From Triparma columacea (Eukaryota; Sar; Bolidophyceae; Parmales; Triparmaceae), in NCBI GenBank assembly GCA_030267965.1, contig BRYA01000212.1:1-64000 (forward strand): 64,000 bases of DNA, in the 5' to 3' direction. Shown here piece by piece: positions 8,962 to 19,261 of this stretch; positions within the stretch are counted from its first letter, which is position 1, and each line of letters starts with the position of its first letter. Under the pieces are notes generated by a model. That model saw only the letters and a program-made list of their open reading frames with translations. It had not been told where the DNA came from and made no database searches. Both the position numbers and the translations under genes were made by a program.

Positions 8962-11651
8962 TCATCTCTTTTCCAAATTCATCAAAATCTCGAGGACCCT
9001 TCCAACATTGGTCTCTAATGTTTGCAGTCGCTGCTCTATTTGGTCTGTCCTCCCGCCCCCGCTCTCCTCGATGGTAATTGCTTTGACTGCCTCTTGTGTC
9101 ACCTCTTTGTTCTCCCCTTGCATTGCGCTTTCAGCCACCATGGCCTTTTTCCTCTTTTCGTCGTCGCTTGGTCTCGCTATGACGTCTATACTATGAGCGT
9201 GCTGCCGGGAAGCGATGGCGACGGCGTTTGCAATAGCCTTTTTGTGCTTCTGGATCTGCTCGCATTTGCTGTGCCTATGCCTGGCAATCTTTTTCAGCTG
9301 CCAAGGGGGGAGGGGGAGGGAGCGACAGTGAGTGAGTGAGTGAGTGGTGCTTCCAAGAGCTCTTCGCCTTCTCCTCCGTTCTAACCTCACCTCTTCGAGG
9401 ACCTTGGGGTACTTTCTATTGAGGGCCTTGAGAGCGTCAGCGGACAGAGTGTATAGCGTGCAGTTGGAGAGCGCGTAGACTGAGGAGGAACGCTGGGACC
9501 CAAGGAGGCAGCCCAGCTCCCCGAAGAAGTCTCCGGAGTGGAGCTCCATTATGGGGAACCCCTGTCTGACGGCAATTACGGTCCCCGAGACGAGGAAGTA
9601 CATGTCTTCGCTCGCGCTCCCTTCCTGAACGATGAGCTCCCCCAGCTGCACCTTCATGGGTAGCTGCATCATGCTCGCGCACTTGGCTACAAAGTTTGGG
9701 AACTCTGTGACCATGCTCCGTAGGAACTTGATATCCCTGACGACATTCCTGTACATGTAAAGCATGATTTCAAGTCTTAAGGAGTTCGGGAGGTTCTCCA
9801 TGCTGTGAGCAGGTGGATTCATTTGGGTGTTAGCTGGGGCGGAGCAAATCGGTCCGAAAATTAAGATTACGTCTCACCTCTGCTTCGCCCTGAGTTCCAG
9901 TGATATGTGGTTGGCAGCCACTGTCGTTGCGTTGCGGCATTTCTCCCTGAGGTCTAGGGGGAGCCCTGCGTCGCTCATGAAGTTTTCGAGATTCTTGAGA
10001 AGCTTCGCCTTCTGCTTCTTCCTCACATTGAAGTTCGCGATGAAGTTGCTCGTGGCGCCGATGCAGAAGGCGTAGCCCACGCACCCGATGAGCATGAGGA
10101 AAACATTGAAAAGCTGCTCTTGGTAGTTCATGGGGTGGATGTCGCCGTAGCCGACAGAGGTGAGAGTCGCGACGCAAAAGTCTTGAAAGGGAGAGAGGGG
10201 GGAGGGTAAGTGTTGAGCGAGGGGAAGGGAGAACTTCTTTTGGTGTGGAGTGGTGGAGGGGGGGGGAATAACTTACACATGGAGGCGATATACTTCTCGG
10301 CCTGGCGGGAGGCCCCGAGCCCGGTCAAGTCCATCCAAGTTTCCACCCCCCAACTCGTTGTGCCTTGTGTCGCCATGGCTACCCAAGAGCAGGTTCCCCA
10401 GTGAAGTAGGACAAGTATGTATATCGTCACTCTGAAGCTGCACAAAGGAGGCGAAGGAGCGGGGGAGGGGGGGGAGGGGGCGAAGATTGCGTTGAGTTGA
10501 TACGTTGTTGTGGTATATTGGGCTTTGTCTGTTTTTGTTCATTCTCACCTCCTGAGGACTCTGGACGTTAAGAACTGCCTATGCACTGCGTCCTGCCACT
10601 GCGATGTTCGAAATGGGGTGAAGTGGGACGGGGTGGGAGTTTAGTTGAGTTTGGATGTTAAGGACAATATCGGCAAGGGCCGAATGCCTTCTCTCACCTG
10701 TATTTCGTGTTTGAGGGGTTTCAGGAGCTTGGCTAAGAGAGAGATGGAGACAATCCGGCGGAACCAAACCATGTCCGTTTCGCCCGCGAAAAGCATAAAG
10801 GGTATGCAGGTGATTAGATCAATGCAGAACCACTTCCTCAGGTACTTTTGGGTGATTATCTGCCGGTTCACAATCAAGTTCATTTCGTCGTCATGGATGG
10901 CAGTGATGAATTCTAACATCATGTCGATGAAAAATATTGTGTTAACAATCACAGACCCAACCTGCCAGAAGCCCAGATTGTTCAAATCGTTTTCGATGAA
11001 CGCGAGGAGATAGGGGACGAAAATTGAGATAACAAGGCAGGTGACGTCTATAATGAACTTTCGAAGCATGCTAAGATAACTATCTGGGAAGATCCTAAGT
11101 CCATGCAAGGTAATCGAGAAGTTGACCTTGCTCCCCTCGTATCTCCTCGAGTTGATGCTCACGATCCTGCTCCTCGTAGAGTTCAGGAAATTGTTGGACA
11201 AGGGCCTACTTTGTCCTCCCCCCACATCTTCATCATTGAGGTTGAAGTTCACCGCAGCCGCCACGATCCCGGCGCTTCCTCTGGCCGTCAGAACGGGGGC
11301 GCCGATGACTACGTCGTCCTCCTGCGTCGCCCCGGTCTTCACAGAGGTGGTACCGGTAGTCGCAGAGAAGTCAGATTGCATGCTATACATGGGGTTGAAG
11401 CCGGCCTGCCGGGTTGGTCGAGAGGGGAGAGAAGATGTACGACCGGGGCCAGGGTTATCTCCGAGGTTCGATAGCTCGAGGCCCTGCTGCGACTGGATTG
11501 AGTTAGCATGATGATATTGGTCCATATCGGAGTCCTCCTCCATTGCGAAGGATCCGCTGTGGCTGGCGCTATGGGAGGTGTCGGTTGACCCCGAACGGAA
11601 GACTCCACCATTGCGAGGGAGGGAGGCTGACGAAGTTCGGTGGAAATTCAT
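8962..11651 (-). CDS. Cyclic-nucleotide-gated / HCN-like K+ channel
   Basis: Six exons: 10698-11651, 10549-10598, 10277-10437, 9878-10181, 9391-9802 and 8962-9297; phases join to 738 aa. A disordered acidic N-terminus of about 175 residues is followed by six membrane spans; S4 carries spaced basic residues (FRRIVSISLLAKLLKPLKH). The pore filter TSVGYGD falls at about residues 396-402, built across the exon 3/4 junction. Next come a C-linker (MENLPNSLRLEIMLYMYRN) and a cyclic-nucleotide-binding domain at about 530-620 (GELIVQEG, SGDFFGELGCLLGSQRSS). The tail is a short coiled coil (IEQRLQTLETNVGRVLEIL). GYGD predicts K+ selectivity at the plasma or endomembrane. The cNBD has GELG then QRSSSV where many channels have GE...RxA, so cAMP/cGMP binding is not certain. 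Intron 5 (9298-9390) is 93 nt, in frame and stop-free. Confidence 0.9.
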
Positions 11652-11883
11652 CCAGCAAGGGGAATATAATATAATATATCAGCGGATTGGGGATTCCTGG
11701 GATCCTGGGTTTTCCTGGGATCCCCCTTCTCAATGTCTCCCTCTTTCCATTTTGGACAATTTTCTACCTTAAACGCTTCATATTAATGAGTGAAAGAAAA
11801 TTCACGCACTCATTTATAAGTAGCTGGACTTACTTTAAAAACTATGTGTATTAAAAACGTTCCTTCCCCCCGCGCCCCACTCT

Positions 11884-12861
11884 TTAGTTCTTCCAGTCGT
11901 CCCCGAATCCCGCTCCGCCGGTGGTCGCGAACTCCCCCAGCCTGACTTCCCCCACGTCCGTACCCTCGCTGCTAGGGTAGAGGACCTTGTCGATTATCCC
12001 GTATTCCGCGGCCTGCCGCGACCGGAGCAAAGTAAGGGTGGGGGGTTGGAAGATACGGGTATGTGAGAGAAGGTTAATTTTAGGGTGCAGGTGAAAGCAA
12101 GTTCGCGACAGGGCCTACCCCCCTCCCACCCCCTCTTTCCCTCTCTCCCCCTTCTCCTCCTCTTTTCTCACCTCTTCAGCATTCAGGTAAAAGTCCCTCC
12201 TGAAGTCCTTCTTAATGAGCTCCCTCTGCCTCCCCGTGACCTTCGATATGACATCTTCGACTGCATCGTTCATCTTGATCTTCTGCGTGANNNNNNNNNN
12301 NNNNGGAATGTTGCAATAGAGAGTTATGGGCTTGGATCTGTCGTCGTTGCGGAGGTAAAGGAGGATAGCTATGAGCTCGTTTGATACGGAGGTCGTTATG
12401 GGTTGGTTGACAAAGAGGACGCGCTCGCGGAAGAAGGCTTGGGAGATAGAGATGAACTGATACTGCCCGGTGCCTGCATGGTGGGAGTGGGAAGTCGGGG
12501 ATGGGAATTTAGTTTATTTGGGGACAATGACGGAGACGAAGCTCGTACGTTCAACAATCCCCTCCCAACATCCCGCCAACTCCTCCCCTCTCCTCCCCCC
12601 CACATTCTCCTCCTTCTCGCTTTTACCTGGAATCATGTACGGTACCATAATATCCTTTGCTGCAGTTGGTTCGATTCTCTGTTTCGAGCTAGCTAGGGGT
12701 GCATTAAGAGGGCTAAAATCAACAGAGGAAGACGACAGCTGTCTATAAGAATCATCAGGAATAACATCAAGACGGCTATTACGTCTAGATATGGTTGTGA
12801 TGGGGGTAAAAGCGGAAGAGGAGATCAGAAAGGTGATGATCAACGCGATAGAGCACTGCAT
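11884..12861 (-). CDS. Plastid-targeted ClpP/ClpR protease subunit (interrupted by gap)
   Basis: Exons 12627-12861, 12305-12473, then after the N gap 12172-12290, and 11884-12012. The ATG at 12861 starts MQCSIALIITFLISSSAFTP, a signal peptide with an SAF cleavage motif followed by a Ser/Arg-rich stretch: the stramenopile plastid presequence. Mature parts match Clp proteolytic subunits: FINQPI-like strand (ERVLFVNQPITTSVSNELIAI, YLRNDDRSKPITLYC) and the C-terminal DFRRDFYLNAEEAAEYGIIDKVL. The part expected to hold the catalytic Ser and His, roughly 70-80 residues, falls where 14 Ns are placed. So ClpP (active) cannot be told from ClpR (inactive). It is divergent with the permease gene at 13288. 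Confidence 0.85.
12291..12304. other. Assembly gap (14 N)
   Basis: Run of N inside the Clp gene. Comparison with the Clp fold indicates that far more than 14 nt is missing, so the gap length is nominal. Confidence 0.95.
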
Positions 12862-13287
12862 TGGAGAAATTAGAACGGGGAAATGAAAATAAATAATCCG
12901 AGACAAATTCGGAAGATCTTTGAATTTCAATTTGGCTTCAACGGGCCGGATGGGGGGAGTTGAGGTGGATTGAGGGACGATATCTTCCCACATCGTGTGC
13001 GCGAATAAAAAAACTAAGCTAACTTTGCCGCAACATCACTTAAACTCAATCCGTGGGCATCATTATGCCCAAATCACGGCCGCTCCCCAACTCATACAAG
13101 CACTAGCCCTCGGAGAGGGGACATACGGGGGAGCGTGAGATGAGATTTTATCAACGCCGGTTCGCTACAAAGTTTCTTTTTCTAAATCCACCTTCCAGAA
13201 TTCGTCCTGGTCTTGTCATCAATTCTCGAAAAGAACAGTCACCTTTAAAACTATAAAGAGAGAATATCGCAATAAGTCGTATACTTT
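12862..13287. promoter_or_regulatory. Divergent promoter region, Clp subunit / permease
   Basis: About 426 bp between two divergently transcribed genes, both for predicted plastid proteins, so co-regulation is plausible. No TATA box or repeated operator-like motif could be picked out by eye. Confidence 0.4.
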
Positions 13288-14928
13288 ATGCTCTTTATAC
13301 TCTTCATCTTTGCCCTCCACACACCTTTCACCTCCTCGTTCGTCCCCAGTCACCGAGAAAGAATTCGACTGAACAGAATTCGCTCAAATTCTGGTTTATT
13401 TTCATCTCCTAACCGAAATCTTCCCGAGCTCGGACGGTTTAAAAAGGACAATGTTGAAGATCAATACTCTCCCCTCCAATATCAATCGTTTGATAGTGTA
13501 GAATCACTTTACACCTCTGCTGAGCAACAACGGCCATATAATGATTATATACAGGATGCCCAAAGAACATCTTCATTCTCCTCCCTACCCTCTATCTTCC
13601 GATCACCGTCCCCTTATTCAACCCCTATGCCTCTTCTTAGTCCAATTGCAGCCATTGAGCTCATTGGTTTAATCGTAGGGAGCACTGTCGGATGCACCAT
13701 GCTTTCCTTCCCATCCCTAACCAGTCCCCTAGATGGAAACCTCGGACAACTTTCCACTCTCTCAATGTCCGTGTTTGTGTTCGCTTTTTTAGTCAACCTC
13801 ATCTCCGGATACACGATTATAGACTGTCTCCTGCCCCCCCCCTCCCACACTTCTTCCACCGTTCCCACTTCCTCCACCGCACCCACTTCCTCCGCCTCCT
13901 CCTTCTCCGAGCTCTCCTCTCTCCACCTCCCCCCCATTCTCTCCCCCCTAACTGGCGTCCTCTCAATGTCAGTAAACTTTGCAATTCTAACGTTTGCCCT
14001 CCACACCTTCCCCCTCCTCTTCCACCCCCTCTTTCCTTCCCTCTCCTTCACCCCCAACCTCGACGTCGCCCTCTCCACGGCCGTCGCCGGTCTCGTCGCT
14101 TATCTCTGTACACTCCCTACCGCTACCCTGTCGAGGATAAACGCCTCCTTCGTGAACGTTTTCTTCGCAGCCTACTGCCTGCTCTGTCTCGACACGGCAG
14201 GAATCCCCTCCCAAGAAGCGATCGTGAACGTAGCAGACTCGGCAGCAGCCACCGCTGCTGCACCTGCGGATACGGTAATAACAGGATTGAAGAGTATCCT
14301 CCCCCTAGCAGTCGGAGCAGGGGTCTACCAAAACATAATTCCAACAGTAGTAACAGGGGTAACTGCGTCCCTCTCCACCTCAACCACAAACACCGTCTCG
14401 ACTTCCTCACAAACCCCTGTCTCAACTTCTTCCGTGAGGTTGTGGTCAAAGACCCTCGTAACCGTCGCTGGTCTCGTCCCTTTGCTAATGTACGGAGCCT
14501 GGTGCCAAGTGGAGAACTACCACACCCTCCCGTCCTTCCTTGACGCGCAGTCCATCCTTCAGCACGTCCCGACCGTCGGATTTGGACCAAAGGACGTCTT
14601 CAAGACCGCGGTAGTCGGAAGCAGTAGCGTGGGTTGCGTCATCGGGCTGGCGAAGGAATTCGAGCACTTCCTCTCTACAGAGGTCTATGCCGACGATGTC
14701 GACTGCGATGTCTCTCCCACTCCGGCGGCCGGGTGCGAGGGCTTAAACGCCAGGGACGTTGCGCTGGCGGTGGTTCCTGCGCTGGTGCTGGCGAACCTGA
14801 TGACACTTTCTGGGGAGGAGGGGGGGGCGCTAGCAATGATTGGGATGACTAGCACGGTTGCCGTCCCCATGCTTTACGGCGTCGTACCCATCATGGTCAA
14901 AAAGGTCGTTGACAAGAAAGGGGAGTGA
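13288..14928 (+). CDS. Plastid-targeted aromatic amino-acid permease-like transporter
   Basis: Single exon, 546 aa. The N-terminus MLFILFIFALHTPFTSSFVP is a signal peptide with an SSF cleavage motif, then an R/S/N-rich transit-like region to about residue 105. From about 110 there are roughly 10-11 hydrophobic spans beginning AAIELIGLIVGSTVGCTML, matching the first helix of the tryptophan/tyrosine permease family (ArAAP; TyrP/Mtr), where a GTxxGxGML motif is typical. Linkers are Ser/Thr/Pro-rich (about residues 185-210 and 370-385). The family exchanges or imports aromatic amino acids across membranes. Residence in the plastid envelope and export of shikimate-pathway products are inferences from the presequence. 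It is divergent from the Clp gene. Confidence 0.82.
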   Translation: MLFILFIFALHTPFTSSFVPSHRERIRLNRIRSNSGLFSSPNRNLPELGRFKKDNVEDQYSPLQYQSFDSVESLYTSAEQQRPYNDYIQDAQRTSSFSSLPSIFRSPSPYSTPMPLLSPIAAIELIGLIVGSTVGCTMLSFPSLTSPLDGNLGQLSTLSMSVFVFAFLVNLISGYTIIDCLLPPPSHTSSTVPTSSTAPTSSASSFSELSSLHLPPILSPLTGVLSMSVNFAILTFALHTFPLLFHPLFPSLSFTPNLDVALSTAVAGLVAYLCTLPTATLSRINASFVNVFFAAYCLLCLDTAGIPSQEAIVNVADSAAATAAAPADTVITGLKSILPLAVGAGVYQNIIPTVVTGVTASLSTSTTNTVSTSSQTPVSTSSVRLWSKTLVTVAGLVPLLMYGAWCQVENYHTLPSFLDAQSILQHVPTVGFGPKDVFKTAVVGSSSVGCVIGLAKEFEHFLSTEVYADDVDCDVSPTPAAGCEGLNARDVALAVVPALVLANLMTLSGEEGGALAMIGMTSTVAVPMLYGVVPIMVKKVVDKKGE

Positions 14929-15211
14929 AGTGAACACAGCGCACACGCACGCACAAGCCACTCCCTCGTTTGGCAACCAACAAACACATTCTTCACGCAG
15001 TGAGGTAACCCTTATCCTCTACTTGCGAGATAAGACGAACCGAGCATGTTTGTATTTTAATTACTTTGGCTTTTTTTTAACGGCAACGCACTTCCCAGTT
15101 TGAGAACGGAAACAACTCAAATCAATATTTTGAGTTTCGAAAATGAGTTCTGAAATGAATTGGCCAATTTTTCACTGGGATCCCCCCCCCACATTAACAT
15201 ACATTTTCATC

Positions 15212-17667
15212 ATGAGCGATGGTGAAAAACAAGATATGGGGACCAAGATGGTCGCCCCCGCTGACTTCAGTGGCCCCATGGACAAGGTTCGTCGCCCCTC
15301 TGTTCCCCTAAGCCTGAAAGCAAAGGCCCTCGATCTCGTTCGAGAGGCTTTTCATATCCACCCTATTTTTTTCCCTCCTAACCCCCAGAACTTTCCTTAA
15401 CTTCGCTCAATCGTAGCGCGGATGCACCGATATCCTCTGTCTCCTCCTGATTATCGTCCACTGGGTTGCCATGACTGGTAAGTCTCCCTGCCAGTCGTGA
15501 CCCGTCAAATGTCAACTCAACTATTTTTTTAACTTCAATCCCCTGACCCCCCCCCCTCCGCACCCCATACCCATACCCCTGGTACCAGGACTTGGAGCCT
15601 TCGCCATCTCCGAGGGAGACTACAAGGTCGTCCTGCACCCCATGGATGTTGATGGTAATGTCTGCGGAATCCAGTACGGCGACAAGGTGAGCTGGCGTGT
15701 GCAAAAGCCCGCCTTGGTAACCTCAAGCTGTGGCTTATACGATCCCCACCCCGCTCCCATCTCCCCAGCTCGACATGTCTGACTACCCCAACTTCTACTA
15801 CATCAACTCCTACTCCACCGGAGTTTGCGTGAAGACCTGCCCCACCGTTGCGGCGGGCATTGATATCACCACATTTGTGGGAGTTGGAGGAGTCACCGGC
15901 ACGAACGCAGGCGATTACTCCGCCGTTGAGGTCAACACCGCCGCTTACACCGACTACAGCGACAACACATCCAACTTTCCCACCGGGTATGCCTTCCCAG
16001 TCCTCGACACTGTCTCCTACATGAACAGGTGCACCCTCACCACTGTCGCCTCCACCGCTCTCGAGGCTGCGATCACCGCCGCCAACGGTCAACAAATGAG
16101 CGAAGACGAGGATGGCACCCTCACCAAGATTTACGGTGACCTTTACGACTCCATGAACTACATCCTCGGATTCGGGTTCGTCATCGCTATGGTCGTCTCC
16201 TTCGTATACTCCTTCCTCCTCCGCATCCCCGGAGTCCTCTTCCTCATGATCTGGGGATGCATCGGTACCGTCTTTGCCATGGTCGCCGGAATCGGAGCTT
16301 ATGCCTTCACCGAAGCCGAGGTGAGTTTTGACAAGAAGACCAGGAAAAGAGTGTGATATGAGATTGACGCGCGTTCAATAACGTCCTTGCTAAAATGGCA
16401 CAATTCTTCCCCCCTTCCCCCCCCTCCTCTTCCTCAGAACTGGAGGACCACCGAGCCTGGGCTCTCTGAGCACTGCTCCGGTGCCACCCTCACCGCCAAT
16501 GATGACGGAACTGTCACCGCCAGTGACTGCACCGAAGCTGACGCCCTCATGTACGTCAGCTACGTCTTCTTTGGCATCGCTGCCATCTGGTTCCTCCTCA
16601 TCTGCTACCTTCGCTCCAGGATCCAGCTCGCCCTCGCCATCGTCAAGGAGGCCGCCAAGTCCATTGCCGCTATGCCCCTCATCATCCTCTTCCCCGTCAT
16701 GCAGTGCGTCGGCTTCGTCATTTTCATGGTCATTTGGATGATCTACGCCGTCTACCTCGCTTCCCTTGGAGAGCCCCAAGAGACCGGAATCTGCTCCGAT
16801 GTTACCCTCATCACCGAATCTCTCTGCACCGGTGACGCGATCTGGATCAGGTACCAGGACTTTGTCTACAACGAGGACCAGACCAAGATGGGATGGTACC
16901 TCCTCTTCACGTACTTCTGGTCCTCCCAGTTCATCATCGCCGTCGGACAGATTGTCGTTGCCATGTGCGTCGCCAAGTGGTACTTCTGCCGCGAAAAGTC
17001 CTCCATCTCTTCCGGTACCGTCTTCCAGTCCATCAAGGACTCTCTTTACTACCATACCGGAACCGCCGCCTTTGGCTCCCTCATCATTGCCATCATCAAG
17101 ATGATCCGCGCCGCCATCGCCTACGCCCAGAAGAAGGCCAAGCAGTCCGGCTCCAAGGTCGCCCAAGCCGTCCTCTGCGCCCTCCAGTGCTACATGTGGT
17201 GCATGGAGAAGTGCATGAAGTTCCTCAACAAGAACGCCTACATCCAGACGGCCATCTTCGGAACTCACTTCTGCGCCTCGGCCAAGAACGCCTTCTTCCT
17301 CATCCTCCGTAACATCGCCCGCATCGGGGCCTGCACCATTGTCTCCGAGTTCGTCATCATCATCGGCAAGATGTTCATCTGCTCCGTCACTGGTGGATGC
17401 GCGTACTTCCTCATGGACTCGGCCGAGGAACTTGACCTCCACTACATCTACGCCCCCGTCACCATGGTCATGATCCTCTCCTGGTTCGTCGCTTCCATGT
17501 TCATGAACATCTTCGGCATGGCCATCTCCACCATCCTTCAGTGCTTCGTCGCTGACGAGGAGATGTTCGACTCCGGAACCAGGTTCGCCACCTCCGAGCT
17601 TGCCTCCTTCATCGATTCCAACGGAGCGCCCGACGAGCCCAACAAGGGGGAGGACAACACCCTCTGA
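15212..17667 (+). CDS. Choline-transporter-like protein (CTL/SLC44 family)
   Basis: Five exons: 15212-15286, 15417-15477, 15589-15686, 15769-16320 and 16438-17667; phases join to 671 aa, the usual CTL size. ATG at 15212 (MSDGEKQDMG) is preferred over an in-frame ATG at 15143. Typical CTL order is present: GPMDK-RGCTDILCLLLIIV at the N-terminus (first span), a Cys-containing extracellular loop (VCGIQYGD, YYINSYSTGVCVKTCP), then about nine further spans. The C-terminal part has LRNIARIGACTIVSEFVIII and the conserved ending before an acidic tail. CTLs move choline or ethanolamine and support phospholipid synthesis. Strong C-ending codon bias (ATC, CTC, GTC, TAC) compared with neighbours suggests high expression. 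Confidence 0.93.
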
Positions 17668-18070
17668 AATAAGGGAGGTGACGTCTGAAAGGGCTCAAGA
17701 CCTTCTAGTGTACTTTATGACCAAAAGTAGTTAATACACTCCAACGACACCACTTAGGGAAAAGCTTCGATGCTGTACCCTGTGATGAATTAAAATAAAA
17801 ATTCTCTTCTTCAGAAGAAAAACGCTTGTTTACTTTTTGGTATTGAAAAGGTGATCAGTGCGAGTGCAATTCAACGATAGATTATTCCTCTTTCGTTGCT
17901 GCCTTCCCTGTACATTTCTTTCTCGTGTGTGTTTGCCTCCCCTCCCCCGACCCTCCGTCCCCCTTTCCCCACTCCTATACTCAATCTTCCCAACCCCCTT
18001 CACCCCCCCCCATCCCCCCCCCCCGCCCCCCACCTCGCCCCCATTTCATTCCCCCCTTCCCCCCGCTCCC
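17668..18070. other. Convergent intergenic region
   Basis: About 400 bp between the 3' ends of the CTL gene (+) and the coiled-coil gene (-). It includes AT-rich sequence near 17790-17850 and a long C-rich tract at about 17935-18070. No gene seen. Confidence 0.5.
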
Positions 18071-19050
18071 CTAACGTCCGACCATGCTCGCGAACATATC
18101 CTCCGCGTCCTCCTCCTCGTCGTCGTCGCTCTCCTCCCCCATCGTTCCCTCCGTACCCTCCGTCATGTTGCTGTCGTTCAGGTTGCTCATCATGCTCTTG
18201 TCCATCTCGGCGGAACCGGACGACGCGATGGCCTCGTTGACCTCGTCGCTATCCTTGACCGCGCCCTCGGTGACGGCCTCGATGGTCTTGCTGAGTCCCT
18301 CCATCTTGTCGGGCATGGTCTGGGCGAGGTTGACGAGGTGGTTCCCGAGCTTGGTCATGGACCCCTTCATGGCGTCAATCTGCACCTGCTCGTCACCCTC
18401 AACGGCCTCCTCGACTGCGGCGTCCTCCCCGGACGCGAACTCGACCTCCCCGCGGACGGCGAGCTCCTTCGCCTCGACCTCCTTAGCCTTCTCCATAACC
18501 TCCTTCCTCATTCTCTCCACCCTCTCTGAGACCTCAGCCATCTCCTTCTCGCAGGCCTCAACCCTGGCTACGGCCTCCTCGTCGACGCCGGAGGTCACGA
18601 CGGGGTTGGCGTGCTCGACGACCTTGACGACCTTCTTGACCTTGGTGGTGATGCTATCCTGGACTCCCAACATCATCACCTTGATGCGCTTGGCATTGGC
18701 ATTCTTCTTGCCTGTGGATATATAAGGACGTAGGGGGCGTGTTAGGTGTATTTTTTGTGGTAATTTAGTAGAGATGTTCATGCTAGGTCGTATAGTGGAG
18801 CGCAAATGTCTCCATTGGTTCCAAAATGGGGTGGGTGAATGGAGCTCGCTTTGAATTTGTTGATCTCAAGAGGGGATTATTTGGTTTCCCTTGACTATTG
18901 ATTAGTTACGGCGCCAAATTCCAAATCTTCAATCCACTTACCGTTCCCAGCATCGACGTATCCCGTCTGTGCCCTCTTCTTCACCACATTATCAATGGTG
19001 GTGAGCACGGCAGAGAGCTCTTGAGAGGTTGCTTTTACTTGACTAGGCAT
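18071..19050 (-). CDS. Coiled-coil protein with acidic tail, function unknown
   Basis: Two exons, 18942-19050 and 18071-18711, joined in phase 1 to 249 aa. The ATG at 19050 starts MPSQVKATSQELSAVLTTID. The middle (about residues 60-130) is a charged coiled coil (EAVARVEACEKEMAEVSERV and following). A second helical region (about 140-200) is followed by an acidic C-terminus (ESDDDEEEDAEDMFASMVGR). No catalytic motif or membrane span is present. I do not recognise the family; a small cytoskeletal or kinetochore-type coiled-coil protein is possible. The start lies 211 bp from the divergent WRAP73 gene. Confidence 0.7.
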
Positions 19051-19261
19051 TTTAGAGTACTTTTAGTAGTAGATTGTTGAGGAGTGTGTGTTTGTTGTGA
19101 CGATGGTTAGTAAATGATATCGTATTGTGTAGATTTGATTGATAAAATGGGTTGCTAATCTCACCTCTTTTTGAAGCCTCGAAACAGACACTTGGGGGCA
19201 GGAATGGTGGCACTTTGGCGCTTTTGGCCAGGTTATCCATTTTAACCATTAAAGAAATAGA

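Noticed and set aside
13040..13140. Possible tRNA or small RNA in the Clp/permease spacer
   Set aside because: No cloverleaf, no A/B box pair with proper spacing could be built.
14634..14852. Short ORFs in other frames of the permease and of other GC-rich genes
   Set aside because: Out-of-frame readings of GC-rich coding sequence without homology or codon support.
16390..17442. 350-aa minus-strand ORF antisense to the choline-transporter-like gene
   Set aside because: Its Gly/Asp/Glu/Val composition is the mirror of strong C-ending codon bias on the sense strand. The sense strand matches a known family throughout.
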